From contig NZ_CP113949.1 of NCBI RefSeq assembly GCF_026810445.1, forward strand, positions 4,278,001-4,342,000: a stretch of DNA of 64,000 bases. The letters are read 5' to 3'. The translations under genes were made by a program, and so were the position numbers. Numbering within the stretch: position 1 is the first letter of the stretch; each line of letters opens with the position of its first letter. This DNA comes from Pseudomonas sp. BSw22131. Lineage in GTDB: Bacteria > Pseudomonadota > Gammaproteobacteria > Pseudomonadales > Pseudomonadaceae. The notes below the pieces were generated by a model. That model made no database searches and was not told the origin of the DNA. It saw only the letters and a program-made list of their open reading frames with translations. Positions 40,450 through 50,113 of the stretch are shown in pieces.

Positions 40450-41178
40450 ATGCTCGAAACCCTCCTGCAATACCTGGGACTGTCGGCGTTCAGCCTTAAA
40501 GGCTTCGGCCCGCTGCTGCTGGCAGGCACCTGGATGACCGTCAAACTCTCACTGATGTCGCTGCTGCTGAGCATTGTGCTCGGCCTGCTCGGTGCCAGTG
40601 CCAAACTCTCGAAATCCGCCATCCTGCGGGTACCCGCTCAGGTCTACACGACGCTGATTCGGGGCATACCCGATCTGGTGCTGATGCTGTTGATCTTCTA
40701 CAGCCTGCAGACGTGGTTGAGCACGCTGACCGACGCTATGGACTGGGACTACATCGAAATCGACCCCTTCAGCGCAGGCGTGATTACGCTGGGCTTCATC
40801 TACGGCGCCTACTTCACCGAAACTTTCCGCGGCGCGATCCTTGCGGTGCCACGCGGCCAGGTCGAAGCCGGGACCGCTTACGGCTTGTCTCGCAGTCAGC
40901 GCTTTCGTTACGTGGTGTTCCCGCAAATGATGCGCTTCGCCCTGCCTGGCATCGGCAACAACTGGCAAGTGGTGCTCAAGGCCACTGCGCTGGTGTCGAT
41001 CATCGGCCTGGCCGATCTGGTCAAAGCCGCGCAGGACGCCGGCAAAAGTACGTACCAGCTGTTTTATTTCCTGGTGCTCGCGGCGCTGATTTATCTGGTG
41101 ATCACCAGCGTGTCCAACTTCGCGTTGCGCTGGGCAGAACGGCGCTATGCGGCAGGCAGCCGGGAGGCTCAACGATGA
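40450..41178 (+). CDS. aotQ: Basic amino acid ABC transporter, permease (HisQ/AotQ-type)
   Basis: 242 residues with five or so membrane helices. The EAA loop is GQVEAGTAYGLSRSQRFRYVVFPQMMRFALPG (key: EAGxAYGLS), which contacts the ATPase. It forms the membrane channel with the second permease. It overlaps the next gene (ATGA). TMs begin near residue 14 (LKGFGPLLLAGTWMTVKLSL). Confidence 0.9.
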   Translation: MLETLLQYLGLSAFSLKGFGPLLLAGTWMTVKLSLMSLLLSIVLGLLGASAKLSKSAILRVPAQVYTTLIRGIPDLVLMLLIFYSLQTWLSTLTDAMDWDYIEIDPFSAGVITLGFIYGAYFTETFRGAILAVPRGQVEAGTAYGLSRSQRFRYVVFPQMMRFALPGIGNNWQVVLKATALVSIIGLADLVKAAQDAGKSTYQLFYFLVLAALIYLVITSVSNFALRWAERRYAAGSREAQR

Positions 41179-41885
41179 TCGAGTTGCTTCAGGAATACTG
41201 GCGTCCCTTCCTTTATAGCGATGGCCAGAACATTACCGGTCTGGCGATGACCCTGTGGCTGCTCAGCGCCTCGATTGCGATTGGCTTCGTGGTGTCTATT
41301 CCGCTTTCCATCGCCCGTGTTTCGCGTAATCCGCTGGTGCGCTGGCCGGTGCAGTTCTACACGTATCTGTTTCGCGGAACACCGCTCTACATCCAGTTGC
41401 TGATTTGCTACACCGGCATTTACAGCATTGCCGCCGTGCGAGAGCAGCCGATGCTGGATGTGTTTTTCCGCGACGCCATGAATTGCACCATCCTTGCCTT
41501 CGCCCTGAACACCTGCGCGTACACCACCGAGATTTTTGCCGGTGCCATCCGCAGCATGAACCATGGCGAAGTCGAGGCGGCCAAGGCTTACGGTCTGAGC
41601 GGCTGGAAGCTGTATGCCTACGTGATCATGCCTTCGGCCCTGCGTCGTTCGCTTCCGTATTACAGCAACGAAGTGATTCTGATGCTGCACTCCACGACGG
41701 TAGCCTTCACGGCCACCGTACCGGACATCCTCAAAGTGGCGCGTGATGCCAACTCGGCGACGTTCCTGACGTTCCAGTCGTTCGGTATCGCAGCCATCAT
41801 CTACCTGACGGTGACCTTCATTCTGGTCGGGCTGTTCCGACTTGCGGAGCGCCGCTGGCTAGCGTTCCTTGGCCCTTCTCACTAG
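41175..41885 (+). CDS. aotM: Basic amino acid ABC transporter, permease (HisM/AotM-type)
   Basis: 236 residues from ATG 41175, with GGGAGG 7 bases upstream and a 4-base overlap with the upstream stop; an apparent longer frame from 40713 is a shadow of the other permease. EAA loop: GEVEAAKAYGLSGWKLYAYVIMPSALRRSLP (key: EAAKAYG). Several membrane segments (MTLWLLSASIAIGFVVSIPL and others). Partner of the HisQ-type permease. Confidence 0.9.
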   Translation: MIELLQEYWRPFLYSDGQNITGLAMTLWLLSASIAIGFVVSIPLSIARVSRNPLVRWPVQFYTYLFRGTPLYIQLLICYTGIYSIAAVREQPMLDVFFRDAMNCTILAFALNTCAYTTEIFAGAIRSMNHGEVEAAKAYGLSGWKLYAYVIMPSALRRSLPYYSNEVILMLHSTTVAFTATVPDILKVARDANSATFLTFQSFGIAAIIYLTVTFILVGLFRLAERRWLAFLGPSH

Positions 41886-41894
41886 GAACGTTCG

Positions 41895-43013
41895 ATGCGA
41901 CACCAGACGCATGATCTGTTGGCGCCAGTGCCCGGCACGGCGCGGCAGATCCACAGCTTTCACTACGGCCCGGAAAACGGCGCCTGCAAAATCTATATTC
42001 AGGCGTCTCTGCACGCCGACGAGCTGCCGGGGATGCTGGTCGCCTGGTACCTGAAGCAGCGCCTGACCGAGCTTGAAAATGCCGGTCAATTGCTGGGGGA
42101 GATCGTGGTGGTGCCGGTTGCCAATCCGATCGGCCTTGAACAGGTATTGATGGACATCCCGCTTGGCCGCTACGAGCTGGAAAGCGGACAGAACTTCAAC
42201 CGCTGGTTCGTCGACCTCAGCCAGCAGGTGGGCGATGAAGTCGAATCGCGGCTGACCGATGACGTCGACAGCAACGTGCGCCTGATTCGCACGACGCTGC
42301 TGGCAGCGCTTAAGGCGCGTGTACCCGCCACGCAACTGGAGTCCCAGCGTCTGGCCTTACAACGGCTGGCGTGCGATGCCGACATGGTGCTGGACCTGCA
42401 TTGCGATTTCGAATCGGTCGAGCATCTCTACACCACGCCCGAGGCCTGGCCGCAGGTCGAGCCGCTGTCTCGCTATCTCGGCGCACAGGCGAGCTTGCTG
42501 GCGACGGACTCCGGCGGGCAGTCGTTCGATGAGTGCTTCACCCTGGTCTGGTGGCAACTGGAGCAACGCTTTGCCAATCGTTTTGCAATGGCGATGGGCA
42601 GTTTTTCGGTAACGCTTGAGCTGCGAGGCCAGGGAGATGTCAACCACGCACTCGGCAGCCGCGACTGTCAGGCGATCATCAGCTACCTGATGCAATTCGG
42701 CGCCATTGCGGGCGAGCCCGTCCAGCCTCCTGCATTGTTGTACCCGGCCACACCGCTGGCCGCAGTCGAGCCGGTGGCGACACCCGTTGGAGGCCTGCTG
42801 GTTTTTTGCACACTGCCGGGCGAGTACGTCGAGGCCGGGCAACTGATTGCCGAGGTCATCGACCCGATCAGCGATGCGGTGATGCAGATTCACGCCCAAA
42901 ACCCCGGATTGATGTACGCCCGCTCCTTGCGACGCATGGCGACCGCAGGCATGGTCGTTGCCCATATCGCCGGTACTGACCCCTATCGCAGCGGCTACCT
43001 ACTTTCACCTTAA
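41895..43013 (+). CDS. Succinylglutamate desuccinylase/aspartoacylase-family hydrolase
   Basis: 372 residues, AstE/ASPA-type zinc hydrolase. Zinc motif SLHADELPG (His and Glu, about 38-46), second ligand region LDLHCDFES (about 158-166), and a C-terminal beta domain beginning near 285. It cleaves an N-acyl amino acid. Its place inside the transporter operon suggests that the transported substrate is an acylated amino acid or that it helps arginine use, which is inference; the true AstE lies elsewhere in pseudomonads. Confidence 0.8.
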   Translation: MRHQTHDLLAPVPGTARQIHSFHYGPENGACKIYIQASLHADELPGMLVAWYLKQRLTELENAGQLLGEIVVVPVANPIGLEQVLMDIPLGRYELESGQNFNRWFVDLSQQVGDEVESRLTDDVDSNVRLIRTTLLAALKARVPATQLESQRLALQRLACDADMVLDLHCDFESVEHLYTTPEAWPQVEPLSRYLGAQASLLATDSGGQSFDECFTLVWWQLEQRFANRFAMAMGSFSVTLELRGQGDVNHALGSRDCQAIISYLMQFGAIAGEPVQPPALLYPATPLAAVEPVATPVGGLLVFCTLPGEYVEAGQLIAEVIDPISDAVMQIHAQNPGLMYARSLRRMATAGMVVAHIAGTDPYRSGYLLSP

Positions 43014-43025
43014 GGATTGCCAGTC

Positions 43026-43790
43026 ATGTACAAACTGACCATCGATGGCCTGCACAAAAGCTACGGCGATCACCAGGTCCTCAAAGGCGTCTCGCTCAAG
43101 GCCAACGTCGGCGACGTGATTTGCCTGATCGGCGCCAGTGGCTCGGGCAAAAGCACCTTCTTGCGCTGCATCAACTTTCTCGAACAACCCAACGACGGCG
43201 CGATGAGCCTGGACGGCCAGCAAATCCGTATGGTCAGCGACGCCAGCGGCATGCGCGTGGCCGACCCGGCTGAACTGCAGCGTATCCGCACGCGACTGGC
43301 GATGGTGTTTCAGCACTTCAACCTGTGGAGCCACATGACGGTGCTGGAAAACATCACCATGGCCCCGCGTCGGGTGCTGGGCGTATCTAAGGTTGAAGCC
43401 GAAACACGCGCCCGCAAATACCTGGACAAAGTAGGCTTGCCGGCACGCGTCGCCGATCAATACCCGGCCTTCTTGTCCGGAGGCCAGCAGCAGCGCGTCG
43501 CTATCGCCAGGGCGTTGGCGATGGAGCCGGAAATCATGCTGTTCGACGAACCCACTTCGGCCCTTGACCCGGAACTGGTGGGTGAAGTGTTGAAGGTCAT
43601 TCAAGGCCTGGCCGAAGAAGGCCGAACGATGATTCTGGTGACTCACGAGATGGGCTTCGCGCGCAAAGTCGCCAATCAGGTGGTGTTCCTGCATCAAGGC
43701 CAGATCGAAGAGATCGGCCATCCGGACGAAGTCCTTGGCAATCCAAAAAGCGAGCGGTTGCAGCAGTTCTTGAGCGGAAACCTGAAGTAA
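43026..43790 (+). CDS. aotP: Basic amino acid ABC transporter, ATPase (HisP/AotP-type)
   Basis: 254 residues from ATG 43026 (AAGGA upstream). Walker A GASGSGKST (about 38-46), Q-loop, signature LSGGQQQR (about 153-160), Walker B LFDEPTSALD (about 172-181), and H-loop LVTHEM. HisP family. It powers import by the two permeases. REP-like sequence follows. Confidence 0.93.
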   Translation: MYKLTIDGLHKSYGDHQVLKGVSLKANVGDVICLIGASGSGKSTFLRCINFLEQPNDGAMSLDGQQIRMVSDASGMRVADPAELQRIRTRLAMVFQHFNLWSHMTVLENITMAPRRVLGVSKVEAETRARKYLDKVGLPARVADQYPAFLSGGQQQRVAIARALAMEPEIMLFDEPTSALDPELVGEVLKVIQGLAEEGRTMILVTHEMGFARKVANQVVFLHQGQIEEIGHPDEVLGNPKSERLQQFLSGNLK

Positions 43791-43802
43791 CCTGCGATCC
43801 TC

Positions 43803-43850
43803 TGTAGGAGCGAACTTGTTCGCGAGGCGGTGTACCTGATACACCGCATT
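43803..43850. repeat. REP element and small hairpin
   Basis: CTGTAGGAGCGAACTTGTTC begins at 43802, a REP with a diverged centre; GCGGTGTACC-TGA-TACACCGC follows. Lies between aotP and the Lhr gene. Confidence 0.75.
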
Positions 43851-43960
43851 CTCTCTCGCCGACAAGTTGGCTACTGCAAGGGACGGCATAACAAACTTCA
43901 AACTAATTCCCTCCCCCGGCTGTCTCTGAATTAACCCCGCTCACAGCAATCGGCCCACGC

Positions 43961-46453
43961 ATGCCCAAATCCCCCGACTTCGCCCAGCGATGGTTTGCCC
44001 CACGTGACTGGAAGGCGTTTGCGTTTCAGAAAGAGGTCTGGGCAGCCATCAAACGCGGTGACTCCGGCTTGCTGCACGCCAGCACCGGTGCAGGGAAAAC
44101 CTATTCGGTGTGGTTCGGCGCGCTCAACCGGTTCGCTCAGCAGGCCGCGCCGGTAATCGAAGAAAAGTCGCGCAAACGCAAACCGCCCGCGCCGGCGTTG
44201 AGCGTGATGTGGATAACGCCCATGCGCGCGCTGGCCGCCGACACTGCTCGCGCGCTGGAGGCACCGTTAAAAGAGCTGAACATCCCTTGGTCCATTGGTC
44301 TGCGTACGGGCGATACCAGTAGCAGCGAGAGGGCCAAACAGGGGCGACGCCTGCCTACTGCGCTGATCACCACGCCAGAAAGCCTGACCTTGTTGCTGAC
44401 CCGTGCAGACGCACACGTTGTGTTATCGACACTGAAAATGGTCGTGGTCGATGAGTGGCATGAACTGATCGGCAACAAACGCGGCGTCCAACTGCAACTG
44501 GCGTTGGCCCGGCTGCGCAAATGGAACCCCGACCTGATCGTCTGGGGGCTGTCGGCGACATTGGGCAACCAGGCCCACGCCCAGGACGTGCTGCTTGGCG
44601 ACAACGGCGTCACCGTGCAGGGCAAAGTTATAAAGGAATTGATCGTCGACACGCTGCTGCCGTCATCGATCGAGCGCTTCCCTTGGGCCGGGCACATGGG
44701 CCTGCGCATGTTGCCGCAGGTAGTCAAAGAGGTGGACAGCAGCAAGAGTTGCCTGTTGTTCACCAACACCCGGGCGCAGTCGGAGATCTGGTATCAAGCA
44801 CTACTCGATGCCCGGCCAGACTGGGCGGGATTGATTGCGCTGCACCATGGATCGCTGGCGCGTGAGGTCCGGGACTGGGTCGAACGCGCGTTGAAGGAGG
44901 GGCAACTGAAAGCGGTGGTCTGTACCTCAAGCCTGGACCTTGGAGTGGACTTTCTGCCGGTCGAACGGGTGTTGCAGATCGGCTCGCCCAAAGGCGTTGC
45001 GCGCCTGATGCAGCGTGCCGGTCGTTCAGGCCATGCACCTGGCAGGCCATCGCGGGTCACCCTGGTGCCGACCCACAGTCTGGAGTTGGTGGAAGCAGCC
45101 GCCGCACATGACGCGGTGGCCGCACGTCTTATCGAACCCAGGGAATCGCCCCACAAACCCTTGGACGTTTTGGTGCAGCATCTGGTGAGCATGGCGCTGG
45201 GCGGCGGTTTTGTGCCTGACGAACTGCTCGCCGAAGTCCGCACCGCCTGGGCCTACAAGGATTTGACCGACGAAGAGTGGCAATGGGCATTGCTGTTCGT
45301 TCGCCAGGGCGGACTGTCGCTGACCGCCTACCCCGATTACCAAAGGGTCGAGCCTGACGAAAATGGTATTTGGCGTGTGCCAGATGCGCGGCTGGCGCGA
45401 CGCCATCGAATGAGCATCGGCACCATCGTCAGTGACGCCAGCATCAACGTTAAGTGGTGGAGCAAGGGCGGCGGCGGTGGTTCGCTGGGCAGCGTCGAAG
45501 AGGGGTTTATCGCGCGCCTCAAGCCCGGCGATGGCTTCCTCTTCGGCGGGCGTTTGCTGGAGCTGGTGCGCGTTGAGAACATGAGCGCATACGTCAAGCG
45601 CGCCACCACCAAGAAAGCCGCTGTCCCACGCTGGAACGGCGGGAGGATGCCGCTCTCCAGCGAATTGGCTGACGCCGTAGTGGAAAAATTCGATGCCGCA
45701 GCCCACGGGGATTTCTCTAGCCCGGAAATGCACGCGGTCAGGCCCTTGCTCGAAGTTCAGCGGGAATGGTCTGCCCTGCCCTGCAAAACCACTTTGCTGG
45801 CAGAGGTGTTGAAGTCCCGCGAGGGCTGGCATTGTTTTATCTATCCGTTTGCCGGCCGCCATGTGCATCTGGGGCTGGCGAGCCTGCTGGCCTGGCGCCT
45901 GAGTCGTGATCAACCGCTGACGTTTTCCATTGCGGTCAACGACTATGGCTTCGAGCTGCTAAGCGCGACAGACATCGACTGGACGGCACAGCTGAACGGC
46001 GGTCTGTTTTCCGGGGACGACCTGCTGCCCGATATCATCGCCAGCCTCAATGCCGGTGAGCTGGCGCTGCGCCGTTTTCGCGAAATTGCCCGGATTGCCG
46101 GGTTGGTCTTTTCGGGCTACCCCGGCGCGCCCAAAAGCAATCGCCAACTCCAGGCGTCCAGCGGCCTGTTTTTCGAAGTATTCAAACAATACGACGCCGG
46201 TAATTTATTGCTGACCCAAGCCGAGGAGGAAGTCATGCGCCAGGAACTGGATGTCGCCCGACTGGAAGACACGTTGCGGCGGATCAACGGTCGGCAACTG
46301 GATGTGCACGTCATCAAGCGCCCCACCCCGCTGGCGTTTCCACTGCTGGTGGAGCGCATGCGTGAGAGCCTCAGCAGCGAAAAACTGTCAGACCGAATCG
46401 CGCGGATGGTCCGCGATCTGGAAAAAGCCGCCGGCCCAGAGGTCGGCGAATGA
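43961..46453 (+). CDS. Ligase-associated DEXH-box helicase (Lhr-type)
   Basis: 830 residues. Walker A STGAGKTY (about 45-52), DEXH box VVVDEWHEL (about 163-171), SATLGN (motif III), and a C-terminal helicase part with QRAGRSGH (motif VI, about 353-360) and the Lhr-core winged helix/beta part beyond 430. A 3'-5' superfamily 2 DNA helicase/ATPase. It overlaps the PdeM gene by 4 bases. It belongs with the exonuclease and ligase at 36.5-39.2 kb. Confidence 0.93.
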   Translation: MPKSPDFAQRWFAPRDWKAFAFQKEVWAAIKRGDSGLLHASTGAGKTYSVWFGALNRFAQQAAPVIEEKSRKRKPPAPALSVMWITPMRALAADTARALEAPLKELNIPWSIGLRTGDTSSSERAKQGRRLPTALITTPESLTLLLTRADAHVVLSTLKMVVVDEWHELIGNKRGVQLQLALARLRKWNPDLIVWGLSATLGNQAHAQDVLLGDNGVTVQGKVIKELIVDTLLPSSIERFPWAGHMGLRMLPQVVKEVDSSKSCLLFTNTRAQSEIWYQALLDARPDWAGLIALHHGSLAREVRDWVERALKEGQLKAVVCTSSLDLGVDFLPVERVLQIGSPKGVARLMQRAGRSGHAPGRPSRVTLVPTHSLELVEAAAAHDAVAARLIEPRESPHKPLDVLVQHLVSMALGGGFVPDELLAEVRTAWAYKDLTDEEWQWALLFVRQGGLSLTAYPDYQRVEPDENGIWRVPDARLARRHRMSIGTIVSDASINVKWWSKGGGGGSLGSVEEGFIARLKPGDGFLFGGRLLELVRVENMSAYVKRATTKKAAVPRWNGGRMPLSSELADAVVEKFDAAAHGDFSSPEMHAVRPLLEVQREWSALPCKTTLLAEVLKSREGWHCFIYPFAGRHVHLGLASLLAWRLSRDQPLTFSIAVNDYGFELLSATDIDWTAQLNGGLFSGDDLLPDIIASLNAGELALRRFREIARIAGLVFSGYPGAPKSNRQLQASSGLFFEVFKQYDAGNLLLTQAEEEVMRQELDVARLEDTLRRINGRQLDVHVIKRPTPLAFPLLVERMRESLSSEKLSDRIARMVRDLEKAAGPEVGE

Positions 46454-47106
46454 AGCCTTGGTTGTCTATAGAACTGGCGGGCGCCGAGCTGTATTTACTT
46501 GCGGACAAAGCGATTTACTATCCCGCCGAACGAGCCCTGTTGATCGCCGATGCTCATTTCGGCAAAGCGGCTGCCTACCGTAAGCTTGGGCAGCCAGTCC
46601 CCCATGGCACTACCGAGAGCAATTTACAGCGTCTGGATGCCCTGCTGGACGCCTGGCCCTGTGACCGCCTGATTTTTCTGGGAGATTTTTTGCACGCGCC
46701 CGAATCTCACGCATCAGGAACGCTCTCGGCTTTGGCCAAGTGGCGTGCGCGGCACACGGGTTTGAGCATCACCCTGATTCGCGGTAACCACGACAAACGG
46801 GCGGGCGACCCACCTGAGCGGCTTGAGATCGAGGTCGTTACCGAACCCCTGCTGGCTGGCCCGTACGCTTTGCAGCACGAACCGGACCCTCACCCGACGC
46901 ACCATGTGCTGGCCGGTCACGTTCACCCTGCCTATAGGCTTTACGGAATGGGCCGACAACGCTTGAGACTTCCGTGCTTCTACGTTCAGCAAAAGGTAAG
47001 CCTTTTGCCGGCATTCGGGGCATTTACAGGTGGGATGAATATCGAGCGAGCGCACGGGAGTCGCGTGTTTGTCGTGGGAGATGATGCCATCTGGGAAGCG
47101 CATTGA
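46450..47106 (+). CDS. pdeM: Ligase-associated endonuclease PdeM
   Basis: 218 residues, calcineurin-type metallophosphoesterase. Motifs DAHFGK (about 34-39), GDFLHAP (about 79-85), RGNHDK (about 113-118) and GHVHPAY (about 156-162). PdeM-like proteins occur with Lhr, ligase and exonuclease and were described as a DNA-damage-response phosphoesterase. Translationally coupled to the helicase gene. Confidence 0.92.
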   Translation: MKPWLSIELAGAELYLLADKAIYYPAERALLIADAHFGKAAAYRKLGQPVPHGTTESNLQRLDALLDAWPCDRLIFLGDFLHAPESHASGTLSALAKWRARHTGLSITLIRGNHDKRAGDPPERLEIEVVTEPLLAGPYALQHEPDPHPTHHVLAGHVHPAYRLYGMGRQRLRLPCFYVQQKVSLLPAFGAFTGGMNIERAHGSRVFVVGDDAIWEAH

Positions 47107-47154
47107 TTGCGCATTTCAAGAAAACTGAAAGCTTTCAGCGGGGAGAATTACAGC

Positions 47155-47189
47155 AAAAACCCTGCCGAAGCATTGGCTACGGCAGGGTT
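47155..47189 (-). terminator. Intrinsic terminator (minus strand)
   Basis: AACCCTGCCG-(12-base loop)-CGGCAGGGTT then TTTGC on the minus strand. It closes the 47194-47415 gene and faces the end of pdeM. Confidence 0.8.
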
Positions 47190-47193
47190 GGAA

Positions 47194-47415
47194 TCATGCG
47201 ACTGGAGCGGGAGGTGGCTCGTCGGGAACAGTCGGTCCACCAGGTTCTTCAGGCTGCGGATAGTCATTCGGGCTATCAGGATTCGGCTGGCCGGGTATGC
47301 CGCCGCCCACCATGTTCAGCTGTGGATGCGCCATCAGCGACCAAGCGAGCATGCCTACCTGATTGCGTCCCGGGTCCGCTTCCTGAGTGTTGGTGTTCAG
47401 TTGCTGTGTCTTCAT
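47194..47415 (-). CDS. Small Pro-rich Pseudomonas protein
   Basis: 73 residues. Start at ATG 47415 with CAGGGAG upstream. The N-terminus (MKTQQLNTNTQEADPGRNQV) is followed by MAHPQLNMVGGGIPGQPNPD and a Pro/Asp tail. I recall short proteins with this GIPGQPxPDSP core in other pseudomonads. No domain or signal; function unknown. A terminator follows. Confidence 0.65.
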   Translation of the reverse strand: MKTQQLNTNTQEADPGRNQVGMLAWSLMAHPQLNMVGGGIPGQPNPDSPNDYPQPEEPGGPTVPDEPPPAPVA

Positions 47416-47560
47416 AGGGTACTCCCTGAGCGTCTGGCCCCTCCCGCATGCGGCGAGAGGGAACGGTTCAGTCAGTAGAGTGCCGATTTGGAGACTAATT
47501 CATTTTCGAAATGACCAACGGCACGTTTCTTACGTATTTCACGTTTCCAGCATGTGGCTT

Positions 47561-48127
47561 TCAAGTCCGCGGCAAGGTAACGCCACGCTGGCCCTGGTAC
47601 TTGCCGCCACGATCCTTGTAAGAGACTTCACATTCTTCGTCGGATTCGAGAAACAGCATCTGCGCGACGCCTTCATTGGCGTAAATCTTCGCAGGCAACG
47701 TGGTGGTGTTCGAGAACTCCAGCGTCACGTGGCCTTCCCACTCAGGCTCGAGCGGCGTGACGTTGACGATAATCCCACAGCGTGCGTAGGTGCTTTTACC
47801 CAGGCAAATCGTCAGAACGTTACGTGGGATACGGAAATACTCAACGGTCCGGGCCAGCGCAAATGAGTTGGGAGGGATGATGCAGACATCACTTTTGACG
47901 TCTACGAAACTTTTTTCGTCGAAGTTTTTCGGGTCCACCGTTGCCGAATTGATGTTCGTGAACACCTTGAATTCGTCGGCGCAACGCACGTCGTAGCCAT
48001 AGCTGGACACGCCGAACGAGATCACACGGTCAGCTCCCTCGCCCCGCACCTGACGCTCCACGAACGGCTCGATCATGCCGTGTTCCTGCGCCATGCGGCG
48101 AATCCACTTATCCGATTTGATGCTCAT
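47561..48127 (-). CDS. dcd: dCTP deaminase
   Basis: 188 residues, the family length. It converts dCTP to dUTP for thymidylate synthesis. Visible motifs: SSYGYDVR (about 41-48), [17 protein letters not shown] (substrate side), [10 protein letters not shown] and [20 protein letters not shown] with catalytic Glu (about 125-143), and QGVTLPRT-like C-terminus (QRGVTLPRT) that closes over the trimer's active site. Confidence 0.96.
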   Translation of the reverse strand: MSIKSDKWIRRMAQEHGMIEPFVERQVRGEGADRVISFGVSSYGYDVRCADEFKVFTNINSATVDPKNFDEKSFVDVKSDVCIIPPNSFALARTVEYFRIPRNVLTICLGKSTYARCGIIVNVTPLEPEWEGHVTLEFSNTTTLPAKIYANEGVAQMLFLESDEECEVSYKDRGGKYQGQRGVTLPRT

Positions 48128-48436
48128 GGCGATGTCCTGAGTAGCGAGGTGAAAAAGATATGAGGCATCTTACCGGGCCAGGACGCAGGGTTCAAAGGCT
48201 GTGCTCGGTTACCGGCAAATCGATTTCGCCTCTCTCGAAATAAACGTGAACAGACCATTGGCACATCAGAAGAAAACGGTTAAGGTGGGTCCACTGTGTT
48301 GCTTGTGTCACTGAGAATCTCTACACGATGTTGAATTTCGATCCAACCATCTCCAAGAATTTTTCCTGCTCTTTGCACTCAGTCTCGGCCAGGGTTCTTC
48401 CTGAGTCGCAGTTAACTTTGTCCAAGGAGATACACC
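48128..48436. promoter_or_regulatory. Divergent promoter region, long leader of the cold-shock gene
   Basis: 308 bases without a gene between dcd and the cold-shock gene. The part before the cold-shock gene is presumably a long leader; CAAGGAGAT lies 8 bases before its ATG. I could not fix a transcription start. Confidence 0.4.
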
Positions 48437-48646
48437 ATGTCTAATCGCCAAACTGGTACCGTTAAGTGGTTCAACGATGAAAAAGGCTTCGGCTTCATCA
48501 CTCCACAATCGGGTGACGATCTGTTCGTTCACTTCAAAGCAATCCAATCCGACGGCTTCAAAAGCCTGAAAGAAGGCCAACAGGTTTCTTTCATCGCTAC
48601 CCGCGGTCAGAAAGGTATGCAAGCTGAAGAAGTTCAAGTTATCTAA
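48437..48646 (+). CDS. Cold-shock domain protein
   Basis: 69 residues. RNP1 KGFGFIT (about 16-22) and RNP2 LFVHF (about 29-33) are complete; [19 protein letters not shown] matches CspA-type proteins. It binds single-stranded RNA/DNA as a chaperone. Pseudomonas has several such genes (CapB, CspD); which one this is cannot be said. Ends with the terminator at 48669. Confidence 0.93.
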   Translation: MSNRQTGTVKWFNDEKGFGFITPQSGDDLFVHFKAIQSDGFKSLKEGQQVSFIATRGQKGMQAEEVQVI

Positions 48647-48668
48647 CTTGCACTGAATCGCTTAAAAA

Positions 48669-48697
48669 GACCCCGCCCTCAAAAGCGGGGTTTTTTA
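48669..48697 (+). terminator. Intrinsic terminator
   Basis: CCCCGC-(8-base loop)-GCGGGG followed by six T. Confidence 0.88.
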
Positions 48698-48842
48698 TTG
48701 CCCGCAGTTTTTGTATGACGCGCTCTACACCTGCAAACCCAAGCAGACCTCCTGTGCACGCCTTTAACGCTCTTGCATTGCATCAGCTGATGAAGCTGAC
48801 GCAACGCAAACTCAGCACAGGCACTTCAGGCGCGCAGCAACC

Positions 48843-49937
48843 TCAGTCGTCGCTGACAGTGATATCGGGCATTGCCGGGGAAGCTGCTTCCTGCAGCACT
48901 ATCCGCGCTCCTACATGACGCGCCAATTCCTGATAAACCATTGCGATCTGGCTTTCTGGCTCTGCGATCACCGTTGGCTTCCCGCCGTCAGCCTGCTCAC
49001 GAATCAACATCGACAACGGTAACGAGGCCAAGAGCTCGACTTCATATTGAGCGGCCAGCTTCTCGCCTCCGCCCTGCCCGAACAAATGCTCAGCATGGCC
49101 GCAGTTTGAGCAAATGTGCACCGCCATGTTCTCGACGACACCCAACACCGGGATATTGACTTTACGGAACATCTCCACGCCCTTCTTGGCATCCAGCAGC
49201 GCCAGATCCTGCGGCGTCGTGACGATAACTGCTCCGGCCACCGGCACTTTCTGCGCCAGCGTCAGCTGTATATCGCCAGTGCCAGGCGGCATATCAATCA
49301 CAAGATAGTCGAGATCATTCCAGGCCGTCTGGGTGATCAATTGCAACAACGCTCCGGAAACCATCGGCCCGCGCCAGACCATCGGCGTGTTGTCATCGGT
49401 TAGAAAGGCCATCGACATCACTTCGATACCGTGAGCCTCAATGGGTACAAACCACTTCTGATCTTTGATCCTGGGGCGCGTGCCTTCAGGGATACCGAAC
49501 ATCACGCCCTGACTTGGGCCATAGATATCAGCATCAAGTATCCCGACACGCGCACCCTCGCGTGACAATGCCAGTGCAAGATTGGCGGCCGTAGTGGACT
49601 TACCCACGCCGCCCTTGCCTGAAGCGACCGCGACGATATTTTTGACGTTGGCCAGACCCGGAATCTGCCCCTGCGCTTTGTGTGCGGTGATGGTCGTGCT
49701 GATGTCGACTTTGGCCGATGACACGCCCTCAAGACCTTCAATGGCGATTTGCAACACCTGAGCCCAACCGCTTTTGAACAAAGCTGCCGCGTATCCCAGT
49801 TCTAGCTGAACGCTGACGCGATCACCGCTGATGTCGATTGTCCGCACGCACCCGGCGCTCACCGGGTCCTGGTTCAAATATGGATCTGTATATTGGCGAA
49901 GGACGGCTTCCACCGTTGCGCGACTAACAGCGCTCAT
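48843..49937 (-). CDS. apbC: Iron-sulfur cluster carrier ApbC (Mrp/NBP35 family)
   Basis: 364 residues. An N-terminal MIP18-type region (about 1-90), then the deviant Walker A SGKGGVGKST (about 107-116), PPGTGDI and a CxxC pair CSNCGH (about 283-288) for the cluster at the dimer interface. Carries Fe-S clusters to apoproteins in the cytoplasm. It is divergent from metG, with 176 bases between, as in other pseudomonads. Confidence 0.94.
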   Translation of the reverse strand: MSAVSRATVEAVLRQYTDPYLNQDPVSAGCVRTIDISGDRVSVQLELGYAAALFKSGWAQVLQIAIEGLEGVSSAKVDISTTITAHKAQGQIPGLANVKNIVAVASGKGGVGKSTTAANLALALSREGARVGILDADIYGPSQGVMFGIPEGTRPRIKDQKWFVPIEAHGIEVMSMAFLTDDNTPMVWRGPMVSGALLQLITQTAWNDLDYLVIDMPPGTGDIQLTLAQKVPVAGAVIVTTPQDLALLDAKKGVEMFRKVNIPVLGVVENMAVHICSNCGHAEHLFGQGGGEKLAAQYEVELLASLPLSMLIREQADGGKPTVIAEPESQIAMVYQELARHVGARIVLQEAASPAMPDITVSDD

Positions 49938-50113
49938 GGGTCACTCCCGAAATAAAGACTGAGTAAAACAGGCGGCCATCCTACCCCTTCTGTCGTGCGA
50001 CGACATCGATTCCCTGCGTTTGCGGCACGTTTCCCACAGCGCTGCGGGGTGAAAAAAAATGCTCAGACCTTTATAGTGGCCGACCTCCGTTTCACTTCAA
50101 GTAGCCGAGCCCC

